64,000 nt of DNA from contig NW_019775192.1 of the NCBI RefSeq assembly GCF_001039355.2, positions 363,230-427,229 on the forward strand. The letters run 5' to 3'. Below the pieces are notes generated by a model. The model was not told the origin of the DNA, did not search any database, and saw only the letters and a program-made list of their open reading frames with translations. The translations under genes were made by a program, and so were the position numbers. Of the stretch, positions 53,801 through 63,129 are shown in pieces (position 1 is the stretch's first letter; each line of letters begins with the position of its first letter). Source of the DNA: Lingula anatina (lineage: Eukaryota; Brachiopoda; Lingulata; Lingulida; Lingulidae).

Positions 53801-56800
53801 TGGGATATCACATCCCAACAGCTCTACTGAGCTAATCTTTCCCTTACCTTGGGAATCACCGGGATATCACATCCCAACAGCTCTTCTGAGCTCATCTTTC
53901 CCTTACCTTGGGAATCACCGGGATTCACATCCCAACAGCTCTTCTGAGCTCATCTTTCCCTTACCTAGGGAATCACCAGGATATCACATCCCAAACAGCT
54001 CTTCAGAGCCCATCTTTCCCTTACCTAGGGAATCACCAGGATATCACATCCCAAACAGCTCTTCTGAGCTCATCTTTCCCTTACCTTGGGAATCACCGGG
54101 ATTCACATCCCAACAGCTCTTCTGAGCTCATCTTTCCCTTACCTAGGGAATCACCAGGATATCACATCCCAAACAGCTCTTCAGAGCCCATCTTTCCCTT
54201 ACCTAGGGAATCACCAGGATATCACATCCCAAACAGCTCTTCTGAGCTCATCTTTCCCTTACCTTGGGAATCACCGGGATTCACATCCCAACAGCTCTTC
54301 TGAGCTCATCTTTCCCTTACCTAGGGAATCACCAGGATATCACATCCCAAACAGCTCTTCAGAGCCCATCTTTCCCTTACCTAGGGAATCACCAGGATAT
54401 CACATCCCAAACAGCTCTTCTGAGCTCATCTTTCCCTTACCTTGGGAATCACCGGGATTCACATCCCAACAGCTCTTCTGAGCTCATCTTTCCCTTACCT
54501 AGGGAATCACCAGGATATCACATCCCAAACAGCTCATCAGAGCCCATCTTTCCCTTACCTAGGGAATCACCAGGATATCACATCCCAAACAGCTCTTCCA
54601 AGCTCATCTTTCCCTTACCTAGAGAATCACTGGGATATCACATTCCAAACAGCTCTTCAAAGTCCATCTTTCCCTTACCTAGGGAATCACCAGGATATCA
54701 CATCCAAAACAGCTCTTCTGAGCTCATCTTTCCCTTTACCTTGGGAATCACTGGGATTTCACATCCCAACAGCTCTTCTTAGCTCATCTTTCCCTTACCT
54801 AGGGAATCACCAGGATATCACATCCAAAACAGCTCTTTCAAGCTCATCTTTCCCTTAACTAGGGAATCACCAGGATATCACACCCCAACAGCTCTTCCAA
54901 GCTCATCTTTCCCATACCTAGGGAAGTCATCCCAAAATATCAAAACTCGGACATTTTGTCATAATATAAACCATATTGCCAGTAACAAAAGACGTAGAGA
55001 TGATCTGACCTACTAAACTAGCAACTAAATGCACATGAACGCTGCCTTTTCTTCTAAACAAAGAATGGATATCCGTTATAGTCTGAAAAATTTTAAGAAG
55101 TCTGTAATCAGGAATAGAAATAGTGCCTTTCTCTAAATTCAAATTGTACCCTAAAAATAAATTCTCAGTACTAGGAGACCACATTGATTTTTCAACTTTA
55201 GGAACAACCAGGGCAACAGATTGATTTTCCACAGATATTCACAGATGTGTCTCTAGATAAATAGACGGTCATTTTGGTCTGTTGACAACAGAAATGTTTC
55301 CAAGAAAAAAATAAGTGTGAGACTCGAAAATATCAATGTGATGATATGCAGAATGTAAATCAGATTTGAAACAAAAATCTCCCTGTTTTAAATACAACAT
55401 AGCAGTACGAAAATCTTCAAATGGCCTAAGGATTAGCTTCATAAAAGCGGACAGTGCCCCACCCTCCTTCACTGGAATCAGCCAGTCTAATAAGCTTATT
55501 CCTCTTCTTTAGCTTATCAGAAATAGTAAAGGCAACTTCTTTAGCGTAATCAGGCTTGTTATTGTCTACTGCCCAAATTACCTGCGTCAATTGCTCTTCT
55601 TGACACCACTTGGTAGAAATTTCAGTCTTAATCTTTTTAACTTTGTCAGATGAACGGTGTACTTCACTTTTTAAGCTTTCCAACTCAGAAGTTATTTGAA
55701 CCTTTAAGTCTTATAGATTCTGCCTGCGACTGCACAGAATCTAGTATTTGTTTTAAGGAAACGCCCTCTGACTCCATTGAAAAAGATGCGCTCGAAAGTT
55801 TACTTGTCAACTGGTCTGCGCTAACTGGTCGATTGAACAACTATCGTAACTTACCCACAATTCTTACCAATAACACAACTAACACAATATATACAGTGTC
55901 GAACCCTAGGAGAAAATTTTTATTTTTATTCACTTCACTCAACCAAATAGAATTACATTTATTATTACCTCCAACAAGGAGTTTATGTTTTGCAGATTCT
56001 TAATTTGTCTGTTAACAGCATTATTAAAAAAAAACAAAGGCAGATTCTGATAAAATTTCAGGATTGGTCACAAATGGACTAAGGAAGAAATGGTTAGATT
56101 TGGGGGGGGTGTACTGGTGAAACAGCTTTCCAAGCAGTGATAATTATTTCTGTGACCTATTTCAATGGCAGTACACCTCACATACATTATTTGCGAACTG
56201 GGATATAACCTCTTGCATTTGCACTTCTTGGACAAAGTGTAAGGCATGGATTGATGACCTTGCTTAGACAGAAAACTGATACTCTTACACCTGTCGGAGG
56301 TCTGCAATCTCTGAGTGCTTTTCTAGATATTATAATTATAATTATTATTATCATTTAGGAATAATGGTGTGTTGGTACAAATACACCCAATGCTGGAACC
56401 AGCCTTACTACATAACTCTCAGCTTACAAAACGGAAGGTGAGTAAATAACCATGCACCAAAAGATAAAGTGTGTATACAGTTGGATCACAAAATAACAGG
56501 AAAGCCATTTATTGCAAAACTTATTATAATATTTCTTAAAAGAAAAACAGTTACAAGAAAGTAATTGACATCATTTCCTTGAAGTAAAATGCCATGTGAA
56601 GAAAATATAATAATTATACCCAAGTGGTCTTTGAAAAAAATGTGGAACTATGATTCGAAGTAAAATAAGAATGTTCACCCTTATTTCTCCATGTGGAAAG
56701 AGAGAGTTATGGCTGTAAAATTTTTCTGGCCTATTCTTGTTATCTTGTGGCAACCTTTTTTTATGTCTTATATGGTCATTATAGTTGATAAAATTTATAT

Positions 56801-57247
56801 TTATCTTTTGTATTGACATATGCCTAACACTCATTTTCAAGTTTTTTATCAGTAGACTATTAATCCTTTAATAGAATTTACTTGTCACTTTTTTTTGTAA
56901 ATCTTAGCTGATCTGCAACACTGAAACAATTTTTAGTAAGTTTTTACTGTTCATTTAAGTTTAAATATTGACATTTGATTCTTTTTATGTTGCAGATACA
57001 ACATCCAAGTGTCTTAGGTTTAGAAGTAGGACAAGAAATAAGTGTGAAGTACTTTGGAAGAGATCCAGTGTCAGGAAAAATGAGATTGTCAAGGAAAGTT
57101 ATATACTCCACACCCAGTAGTGTGCCCAGAGACATAAGTGGAAGTTCTAAAGAACAAGCAAGTTCTGAAGAACAACCAAACTTTGCAAATGGATTAGATA
57201 CAGATAATGTTGAAGATCAAATAAGTGATGAAAAAATGGACAGCTGA
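35064..57247 (+). CDS. PNPT1: Mitochondrial polyribonucleotide nucleotidyltransferase PNPT1 (PNPase)
   Basis: Phosphorolytic 3'-5' exoribonuclease of mitochondria. Exons: 35064-35251, 38224-38284, 38572-38652, 39287-39392, 39760-39809, 39994-40057, 40348-40395, 40690-40800, 41420-41808 (with N run, perhaps two exons), 42151-42202, 42638-42695, 43133-43229, then one copy of the duplicated set (44064-44166, 44724-44794, 45278-45314, 45543-45609), 47739-47828, 48810-48863, 49193-49338, 49622-49693, 50365-50512, 50709-50792, 52851-52957, 53361-53416, 56359-56437, 56996-57247. Exon 1 is Arg/Lys-rich ([14 protein letters not shown]), a mitochondrial targeting sequence. First RNase PH domain: [20 protein letters not shown] and DRSLRPLFP. 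Second: [36 protein letters not shown] and [13 protein letters not shown]. Then a KH domain ([12 protein letters not shown]) and an S1 domain ([18 protein letters not shown] to [18 protein letters not shown]). Confidence 0.97.
35265..36187. repeat. Large near-perfect inverted repeat (palindrome) in PNPT1 intron 1
   Basis: The left arm (about 35265-35696) and right arm (about 35754-36187) are reverse complements over about 430 bp. I counted roughly a dozen mismatches, so about 97% identity. The spacer is 57 bp. The left arm starts about 14 bp after the exon 1 donor. A PNPT1 pre-mRNA would fold here into a long double-stranded hairpin. No transposase frame or clear target duplication was seen. 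It is either a fold-back element or a local inverted duplication. Confidence 0.93.
36188..36649. other. PNPT1 intron 1 segment downstream of the palindrome
   Basis: AT-rich, with no reading frame, repeat or splice site that I can support. It presumably includes the 3' UTR of the antisense DapF-like gene. Confidence 0.4.
36650..37480 (-). CDS. Diaminopimelate-epimerase (DapF)-like protein, intronless, nested antisense in PNPT1 intron 1
   Basis: A 276-residue single-exon frame of the usual DapF length. DapF converts LL- to meso-diaminopimelate with two cysteines acting as acid and base; animals do not make diaminopimelate. Family landmarks in order: [17 protein letters not shown] (residues 6-22), [10 protein letters not shown] (39-48), [12 protein letters not shown] (63-74) with the first catalytic-position Cys at 74, GVPHHIQF (139-146), [19 protein letters not shown] (183-201) with the second Cys at 199, and a C-terminal [18 protein letters not shown]. 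The usual CGNG after the first Cys is CAMA. The Asn of GLGNDF is Ser, and the Asn of GNPH is Val. The frame is undamaged, so it is probably expressed. The resemblance to bacterial, perhaps Bacteroidetes-type, enzymes suggests an old horizontal transfer. The substrate may not be diaminopimelate; I do not assign the symbol dapF. Confidence 0.88.
   Translation of the reverse strand: MSGIKFHKYKALGSDFLIVDNRQNTFACNEDVIKTMCERHTGIGAQGLIAIQSHPSWDFEMSFYNIQGKPGSLCAMAMMCAIQYAIDIKLSSKAEIYFKSRHGIHSAKSYAEEHAIRIKFHDLDTITKLDELNYYVEIGVPHHIQFKPNVYSLDLHKESLDSQGYRYYGDLISFVHCDEDRKIHVRTYNRRLELETMSCGTSAVAAAIALAFKKKKFKTREKPNKKIKRVVNRGGEMAVTYDQTGDLEFTDISVVGRAQTVFQGTYICGLDEYVII
41443..41638. other. Assembly gap (196 N) inside PNPT1
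   Basis: Coding sequence enters the gap at ...MLDGSAD and leaves it at [15 protein letters not shown]. Compared with human PNPT1, only about one codon is missing between them. The gap is therefore either an over-estimate or hides an intron. Reading frames drawn through the Ns have no meaning. Confidence 0.98.
43676..47575. repeat. Tandem duplication of about 1.95 kb around a single N (probable assembly artefact) in PNPT1
   Basis: 43676-45625 and 45627-47575 are the same sequence with a few substitutions, mainly in the first 400 bp. They are joined by an N at 45626. Each copy holds four PNPT1 exons: 44064-44166, 44724-44794, 45278-45314, 45543-45609 in the first, and 46015-46117, 46675-46745, 47229-47265, 47494-47560 in the second. 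The set is 278 nt, not a multiple of three. The end phase of the first copy does not fit the start phase of the second, so both cannot be used. Confidence 0.93.
47869..48602. repeat. Short copy of the TARBP1-intron MITE-like family, in a PNPT1 intron
   Basis: The left end AAAGCTGTCAAATGTACAGA (47879-47898) and the right end, a degraded palindrome around 48568-48597 followed by AAAAAG, match the element at 7911-11003. Internal phrases such as TTTTAATTATGCATAACAGG and GAGTTCAGAGTCACACCTTG also match. It has about one copy of each internal unit. The expanded state at 7911-11003 is thus a later tandem growth or a longer subfamily. Confidence 0.75.
50853..50898. repeat. (AAT)n microsatellite
   Basis: About 15 AAT units in a PNPT1 intron. 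Confidence 0.95.
51562..52004. mobile_element. 443 bp MITE-like element with 82 bp terminal inverted repeats
   Basis: The left arm (51562-51643, CCCTGAGGTTCAGAGATAAC...) and right arm (about 51923-52004, ...GTTATCTCTGAAGCTCAGGG) are inverse copies with a few changes. Each arm is itself bounded by the inverted motif CAGAGRTAACTTGAAA / TTTCAAGTTACCTCTG. The left arm also has CTGTATAGCATACAG at its centre, so the motif occurs four times. No coding capacity. It lies in a PNPT1 intron. Confidence 0.85.
53618..55902 (-). mobile_element. Deleted DIRS-like (tyrosine-recombinase type) retrotransposon remnant in the last large PNPT1 intron
   Basis: The inverted end motif CGACACTGYATATA is found at about 53619-53632 (plus strand) and about 55889-55901 (minus strand). 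On the minus strand a gag-like frame starts near 55777 and has a coiled-coil-like stretch with one frameshift, ending [15 protein letters not shown]. It runs by deletion and frameshift into reverse-transcriptase pieces: [13 protein letters not shown] (55472-55269) and [17 protein letters not shown] (55232-54927). These pieces are typical of DIRS elements. The RT catalytic centre, RNase H and recombinase are absent. The 3' part holds the minisatellite. Confidence 0.75.
53790..54925. repeat. Minisatellite with 58+60+60 bp higher-order structure
   Basis: About 19 monomers of the type GGGAATCACC...CATCTTTCCCTTACCT. Between about 53908 and 54500 three monomer types (58, 60, 60 bp) form a 178 bp unit repeated almost without change, starting at 53908, 54086, 54264 and 54442. 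Monomers outside this block are more diverged. Since 178 is 3n+1, all three forward frames stay open, which gives spurious long ORFs. Confidence 0.95.
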
Positions 57248-57964
57248 TAAGATGTCCATCTCATGCATATTTAGGAGTGATTCCCCCATGCTCAAAAAAG
57301 AAAAGATACAGTGTATGTGCTTGTAAATAGCGAAGAGAGTATAAGTACTTGTGGGTGTTTTTGATCACCATATTTGAAACTGATTGCATGTTTTAGAACT
57401 AACGTGTGCATACCTTTGACCCCTTTGTTCTGTGCACTGTCTGTGACCACTTCTAAAAATTGCACTGATGTAGTTTAATTGCTTCCAGCCTAAAGATTTC
57501 TATTGCTATCTGCAAATGGCTCCATAAAGACGACCTCCAATTTTAAATGTGCTTTCAACTATTTGATTTTAGTATAATTTGATGTTTAAGGTTAAACTAT
57601 AGTGCGCATAAAGAGACTAATTGAAACAAACTTAGAAATTGAAATTTTGAAATACCACTCTTTCCTGCCCCCCCCCCCCACAAAAAAATCAATCAATAAA
57701 TAAATATATAAATAGACAAAAATAAAAAATACAAAGAAATATAAATAGTAAATGGACACACCACAGCTCTTTAGAGACAGAGGGACTTTTCAGAATGAGT
57801 TACGTTGACCTAGGTAATCCATGGGGACTTTTGCTGAATGCAATCAGATTATTAGTCTAGCATGTCTCCTTGAGCAGCAAGGGGGTAACTGAATTTTGTG
57901 CGCGCTCAGCTTCTGGAAGCTACCTGGACACACTGCAGTGTTTTTTTCATTATTGCTTCCAATG
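57248..57964. other. PNPT1 3' UTR and flank
   Basis: Contains a poly-C/poly-A tract near 57669-57688 and a possible poly(A) signal AATAAA at 57695-57700. No reading frame of interest. Confidence 0.5.
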
Positions 57965-58304
57965 CACTAGTGGGCTTGATTTGGTCTTAAAATGCAATTT
58001 AAGAACACAAATAGTCTTACATGATCTTAAAACATGAGTAAGACCATTTCTAGTCTGACAGCCAATTAAGTTGTCTCCCCTTACACATTCTCCTATTGTG
58101 AGCAGAGGTGTCCTCTATTGTGAGGGGAGGTATCCCCCATTGTGAGGGGAGGAAACTGCTTGACCACTTAAGTAGATGTTAGATCATTTTTGATCTTAAA
58201 AGTAGATTCAGTCCATTTTAAGACTACTGCTGTAATGATTAAGATCGTGTAAGATCACTTGTGAACTTAAATTGCACTTTAAGACCAAATCTAGCCCACT
58301 AGTG
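57965..58304. mobile_element. 340 bp TIR element (MITE-like)
   Basis: The ends CACTAGTGGGCT and AGCCCACTAGTG are inverse. The similarity runs inward for about 80 bp through TTTGGTCTTAAA and TGCAATTTAAG. An ATG trinucleotide precedes the left end and follows the right end, a possible 3 bp target duplication. The middle holds three units of TATTGTGAGGGGAGG type (about 58094-58150). It abuts the truncated RNase H frame of the gypsy-like remnant. Confidence 0.8.
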
Positions 58305-59250
58305 ATGGCTTATGGTCACTATTCACCATGGTACGCCGTCCACAAGTGTACTGGTGAAATTTCCCAAGAGAATAAACTATGGCAAGCATCTCTTTCTCGA
58401 TTTGAGTGTAATGAGTACATGTGTCAGTCAGTGCACGACTGGCGTTTGTGATTGGGCATCCGTTCTGGAGTAACACTGCTCCTAAGCCTTTCTCACTTGC
58501 ATCGCACTGAATGATAAGCTCATCTTTAGGATTGTAGTATGCTGGCTAAGGCGCTTCTGTGACAAGTCTCTTTACTTCTGTAAATGCTTTATCATGTATT
58601 GGTGACCATGCCCACTCGGCGTCTTGTTTTGTTAGTTCCTGTAGAGACATAGTTGATCTAGCCACAGAATCTTTGCACTTCAATATGGCTTCTACCTTTT
58701 CTGGGTCTACCTTTAGTCCATTGTTTGTGACCTTGTGGCCCAGAAAGGAGATCTCTTTTGCTCTTATCTCAGATTTTTCTGCATTTAACTGGATCCCAAT
58801 CTCCAGGCATCTTGCTAACAGGGCTCTAAGTTTTTTTATCGTGATCTTTCAAGGCCTTGTCCTCGGTGTCACATACACCATAAATGATAATACACACACT
58901 ATACACACACCACCTTCGAGTCTGTCTAGAGCATTGTTGAGTTTTTTCTGAAATAGCTCTGAGCTTACATTTAGACCAAAGGGTCTGCGCCACCTATATC
59001 TGCCAAATGGTGTTTGGAATGTGGTTAATTTGCTTGACTCTTCATCCAAAGATACCTGCCAATAACCTTGGGACAGGTCAGTCTTGTGAATATTTTGGCA
59101 TTCGCCAAGTCTGGCAGGATCTCCTCTATTACCAGTAATTGGTATCTTTCCCTTTTTAACACCTTGTTTAAAGGTCTTGGTTCTAGACACGTTTGTGAGG
59201 GCAATCTCTTGCGAAGTGTCCAACATTATGACACTCGTAGCACTCCACAC
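58291..59250 (-). pseudogene. Decayed Ty3/gypsy-like pol remnant (RT and RNase H)
   Basis: On the minus strand, 59250-58849 carries RT phrases KTDLSQGYWQVSLDEESSK and TPFGRYRWRRPFGL. After frameshifts come LGHKVTNNGLKV and AKEISF, then RNase H phrases (CDASEKGLGAVLLQNG, YTQIEKEMLAIVYSLGKF, VNSDHKP) to 58291. The expected YxDD catalytic box is lost and the connection region is deleted. It is dead, and truncated by the 57965-58304 element. Confidence 0.85.
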
Positions 59251-59429
59251 CCGGCTTTATATTTCAAAAATTAAACAAAACTTACCTGTAAGTTGAAGTT
59301 TGATGAGAATTCTACTTATCAGCTGACGAAATGGAGATTACATGAGATGCGCACGCATATCTACCCAGAATGCAAAATTTAAAGCTTGTTTATTGGTACA
59401 AGGGAAAAAGAAATGGAGAGATTTGGGAG

Positions 59430-59970
59430 GGCTAGAGGTGGGCATGTCTCTGAAAGTTCTGCTGTGCATGGCGTCTGCCAGAAAAAAGTGCTGCTGCAAG
59501 CCTGATCTTGGGAAGATGATCTTGGGCATTCAAGAGAGGGTGATGGATGACCGATACTGACCTGTCCCTGTGAAAGAGAGAAACAGGGAAATCAATAAGC
59601 ATTGAACCCAGCAAGGAATACTAGTGCTGAGTAGGCCATAAGGGAAAAATTATGATACCTGTCACACCTTCCACTTTCATTTTTTGTAAAACTTTGCCCA
59701 TCATGCAAAAAGGTGGGAAGGCATAGACAAATTTATGGGCCCAAGAAACTGTTAATGCATCCACCTCCATACAATCTAGATCTGGTTTCCATGAGTAGTA
59801 GAGACTCACTTTATTGTTTATTCTAGATGCACACAAATCAATCTCAGGCTTGCCCCAAAGTCTGCAGATTTTTAGAAAAATATTTCTATCTAGCTCCCAC
59901 TCACCATTGTCATGGTATGTTCTGCTCTCTGCAAAGCTGGAACGATATTGAGTTTTCTTAGGTCCCCCAA
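59430..59970 (-). pseudogene. DIRS-like RNase H fragment between gypsy-like gag and pol
   Basis: The minus-strand frame from about 59955 to 59621 contains GKPEIDLCASRINNKVSLYY, SWKPDLDCMEVDALTVSW and YAFPPFCMMGKVLQKMK, hallmarks of the RNase H region of DIRS elements. A frameshifted continuation (59614-59432, with LPKIRLAAALFSGRRH) follows. It is a different segment from the DIRS-like piece at 53618-55902. Whether they are the same family is unproven. Confidence 0.75.
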
Positions 59971-60446
59971 GACCGCTCTGCGTAATAATTTACAACACTC
60001 AGGGTACCCCTGACCAACCGTGGGTCAACTCATTAATACTTAATTGCAACGCACCCACCATTTGCACCAGCATCAGATCATTCCAAGCAACCAGACCACA
60101 GAGTCACAGATAGAATGCAAGATTACCGCCTCATCATCAATACGCTACAACATCAGATCGGCAGAAGGTAAGTTGCATGTCTATATCATAATTTTCACCT
60201 GCCTCCGCATGATGTCGAAATTCATCAAATGGGGCATTGGAAAATTCGCTATCAATGCGACTCCTTTTAGCCATGGAGTTAAAAAAAACAGAACAGAGAG
60301 CACTTTCAGTGCTTCTCTTCATTGCAGGTGCTGTAAAACGCCTCATCATCATGCATTGCATTGGTAGCCAATGTGCGTGACGCAGAGGAACAGGACAAAG
60401 CGTCATCTGCTACTGCACTTTTCCCAGGTGATGGTAGAATCGTATT

Positions 60447-61895
60447 TCATTGCTGATTTTCTCTTCGTTTTAAATTCGCTTGCGGAGAACTCCGTTTCTC
60501 GGCTTGAATAAGAGCCTTCAACTCGCCAAACTTTACATCCATATTTTGCTTTATTTCTCTTCCATACACCGCCAACCTTTTCTCGGTGACGTACTCCAGT
60601 TGCTGCTGCACCGTGAGAACATGTGCTTTTCTCCCCTTTTCTTCCTTGAGGCTATTAAACATCTCTAGTGCTTCTCTCGCCTCGTCTATCGATGTCGGAT
60701 TCTTAATGCCTACAGCTAATGCGGCCTGTTGGTCTGTTAAACCTTTCAGGAAATACCAAAGACTGATAGAATTTTTAGTCTTCTGGTCAGCCAGGGGGTA
60801 ACACTTTAACACTAAGCTCTTGATGTCAGCGGTGTTATGTGAAACTTTTTCCTTGGGATTAAGTCGTTTCGATTCTAGTTTGGTTAAGTATGAAGTCAGG
60901 GATCGTCTTTAAAATGACTAGACAGTTCTGAAATTAACTTGTGAAAAGATCTTAAAGCACCTGGCTCTAGCTGTGTAAACGCATATTCTGCTGCCTCCCC
61001 TTGTAGACTGTTTGTTAACCTAAACAGTTTTTTGTCATCTGCCCAACTACACGACTCTGAGAGGGCCAAGAAAGGCTTCACAAAGCTCTCCCATCACATT
61101 TCCCCGTCATAGGTCATCTGACGGGGTAGCGGCACACTGCTTGATTGTACANCATGTGCTTTTCTCCCCTTTTCTTCCTTGAGGCTATTAAACATCTCTA
61201 GTGCTTCTCTCGCCTCGTCTATCGATGTCGGATTCTTAATGCCTACAGCTAATGCGGCCTGTTGGTCTGTTAAACCTTTCAGGAAATACCAAAGACTGAT
61301 AGAATTTTTAGTCTTCTGGTCAGCCAGGGGGTAACACTTTAACACTAAGCTCTTGATGTCAGCGGTGTTATGTGAAACTTTTTCCTTGGGATTAAGTCGT
61401 TTCGATTCTAGTTTGGTTAAGTATGAAGTCAGGGATCGTCTTTAAAATGACTAGACAGTTCTGAAATTAACTTGTGAAAAGATCTTAAAGCACCTGGCTC
61501 TAGCTGTGTAAACGCATATTCTGCTGCCTCCCCTTGTAGACTGTTTGTTAACCTAAACAGTTTTTTGTCATCTGCCCAACTACACGACTCTGAGAGGGCC
61601 AAGAAAGGCTTCACAAAGCTCTCCCATCACATTTCCCCATCATAGGTCATCTGACGGGGTAGCGGCACACTGCTTGATTGTACACTCCGGACTGTCTACC
61701 GCTTGATTCTCTGCCCAGCAACATCAGTGCTTCCATGCCTTCCATGCCACGTGTGTTAGCTCCGCCCTGGTCTCGGCAGACCTGCCAAGGGGGTATAACA
61801 ACTTTGCTGGAGATTGGTTGAAATTTTGCTTGAGATTGGACAAATTTGCTCAAATTTTGCTTGAGGTTCCTGGCGATATCTTCACTAACTATCAA
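60447..61895 (-). pseudogene. Retrotransposon gag-like remnant, duplicated in the assembly
   Basis: Minus-strand frames: 61895-61647, then 61614-61429 (SCSWADDKKLFRLTNSLQGE, AYEF-type gag fold), frameshift, then VLKCYPLADQKTKNSISLW to about 61155. This set is repeated at 61081-60896 and 60812-60447, where the downstream part (VTEKRLAVYGREI, KFGELKALIQAEKR) is also present. It resembles Ty3/gypsy gag of the kind that precedes the pol piece at 58291-59250. It has stops and frameshifts. Confidence 0.7.
60620..61684. repeat. Tandem 0.53 kb duplication around a single N (probable assembly artefact)
   Basis: 60620-61151 and 61153-61684 are nearly identical. Both start CATGTGCTTTTCTCCCC and end CTGCTTGATTGTACA, with an N at 61152 between them. 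The pattern is the same as at 45626. Confidence 0.93.
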
Positions 61896-62061
61896 ACTTT
61901 AAATATCCTAAAATATAAGACTTAACTAGTCATATTACTTTAATAAAAAACATTTTATTTCATGTAAACTATATTACATCCTCTTTATAATAAAGAATAC
62001 CCATAATAATGCCAATACAATTGAGGAGGTCTTAGACCAGTCATTACAAGACAGACTTCAC

Positions 62062-62551
62062 TCAATTTTTATGAGCTTTATTGTAATTCCAAGTTGCTTT
62101 CTTAGCATTGTTTAGCATTGATTTGCTTGGTCGGAACTCATGGCAAGGTACTTCAAAGAACTGATTTACTTTACATGTGGTTATGGATGACAGGGTGCCT
62201 TCAAGAGCCAGATCAGCCCTACTCTTAATTTTGTTTTTCCCTATCATACTGAAAACCCTTTCAGCATCAGCATTGCTATGTGGGATAGTGAGAACCAGTT
62301 TAGCTACTTTTGAAAGAATAGGAAATTTCAAATTCCCAGACGCATCCTTAACCTTGGAGAGATGCTCCCAAACAATATCCATTCTTAGGTAATTCTGTCC
62401 TTTTGTTCCAGTTACTGTAGCTAACTTAACAACACTCAGGTAAGTCAGATGAGGTCTTGTAGGCTATAAGTTCATCATGTAGGTCATCCAGATTGAGATT
62501 CCTGAAGAAATTGGGATACCTGTTGATAAAAAACTCAACAGAGGATATATC
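62062..62551 (-). pseudogene. hAT-type transposase C-terminal fragment (dimerisation region)
   Basis: Minus-strand phrases VEFFINRYPNFFRNLNLDDL (about 62545-62485), a frameshift with stop, then FPILSKVAKLVLTIPHSNAD and AERVFSMIGKNK (62382-62062). These match the conserved C-terminal block of hAT transposases and their domesticated relatives. The frame is cut at about 62552 by the LTR of the neighbouring gypsy-like element. Too broken to be active. Confidence 0.8.
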
Positions 62552-62932
62552 TACACTGTGTTCGTCGTTGCTTCTTTAGCTCGACTATCCAAAGACACGC
62601 GGTCTCACACATGAATCCAGAAAACGCATGTTTCACGTTCAACCCTTTATTCAATCTCCTTCTACTAGAGAATACACATATAACTCTAATCAAGACAATC
62701 AACTGCACAACATCTCCTTTCCTTTAAAAAATTAAATCTGCTTTCATCTCCTTTCCTTTAAATTTTCTTTCTTTTTTCTTTCTTTCTTTCTTTCTTTTTG
62801 AAACATACTATATCTATCTATATCTCTATATCATATATAACAATTTTAACTTGAAACATACTACTTTAAACAGTTTTTGCAACTTAAAACTTTTAGCATA
62901 CCAACACAAAAATGGAAAAAGGGGTGGACTAT
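62552..62932 (-). mobile_element. 3' LTR of a Ty3/gypsy-like element
   Basis: The right limit is set by a polypurine tract on the minus strand (GGAAAAGGGA, 62941-62932) just after the pol frame ends. The left limit (about 62552-62558, minus-strand ...AACGACGAACACA) is where hAT sequence resumes. It contains a (CTTT)n run at 62764-62798. The exact ends are approximate because no second LTR is in the window. Confidence 0.6.
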
Positions 62933-63129
62933 CCCTTTTCCAGACAAAAGCGAGACATTAGGGATTATTCTGCCCTATATCCAGCGTCTCTTTACTTAAA
63001 TCCTTGTTCTGATTCTATCTTGAACTGATTCTATCAACATGCAAGTCAAATGTAAAAGAAAAAAAATTGAACTAGCAATTTCAGTCTATGCACTATAATT
63101 AATACTAGTCTGTCTTTTGAGAAAAAAAA

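Noticed and set aside
53908-54858. Overlapping plus-strand ORFs of 131-172 codons
   Set aside because: They are translations of the minisatellite, open in all frames because its 178 bp unit is 3n+1 with no stop. The encoded protein just repeats the monomer.
53790-54925. CRISPR-like array
   Set aside because: Monomers are contiguous with no unique spacers, and the DNA is animal nuclear.
55650-56003. Plus-strand ORF of 117 codons
   Set aside because: Antisense to the DIRS-like gag start and terminal region. No family resemblance.
60044-60406. ORFs on both strands with a possible GTAAGT donor at about 60169
   Set aside because: No protein family recognised, and the region is flanked by retroelement debris. 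The minus frame is short and unsupported.
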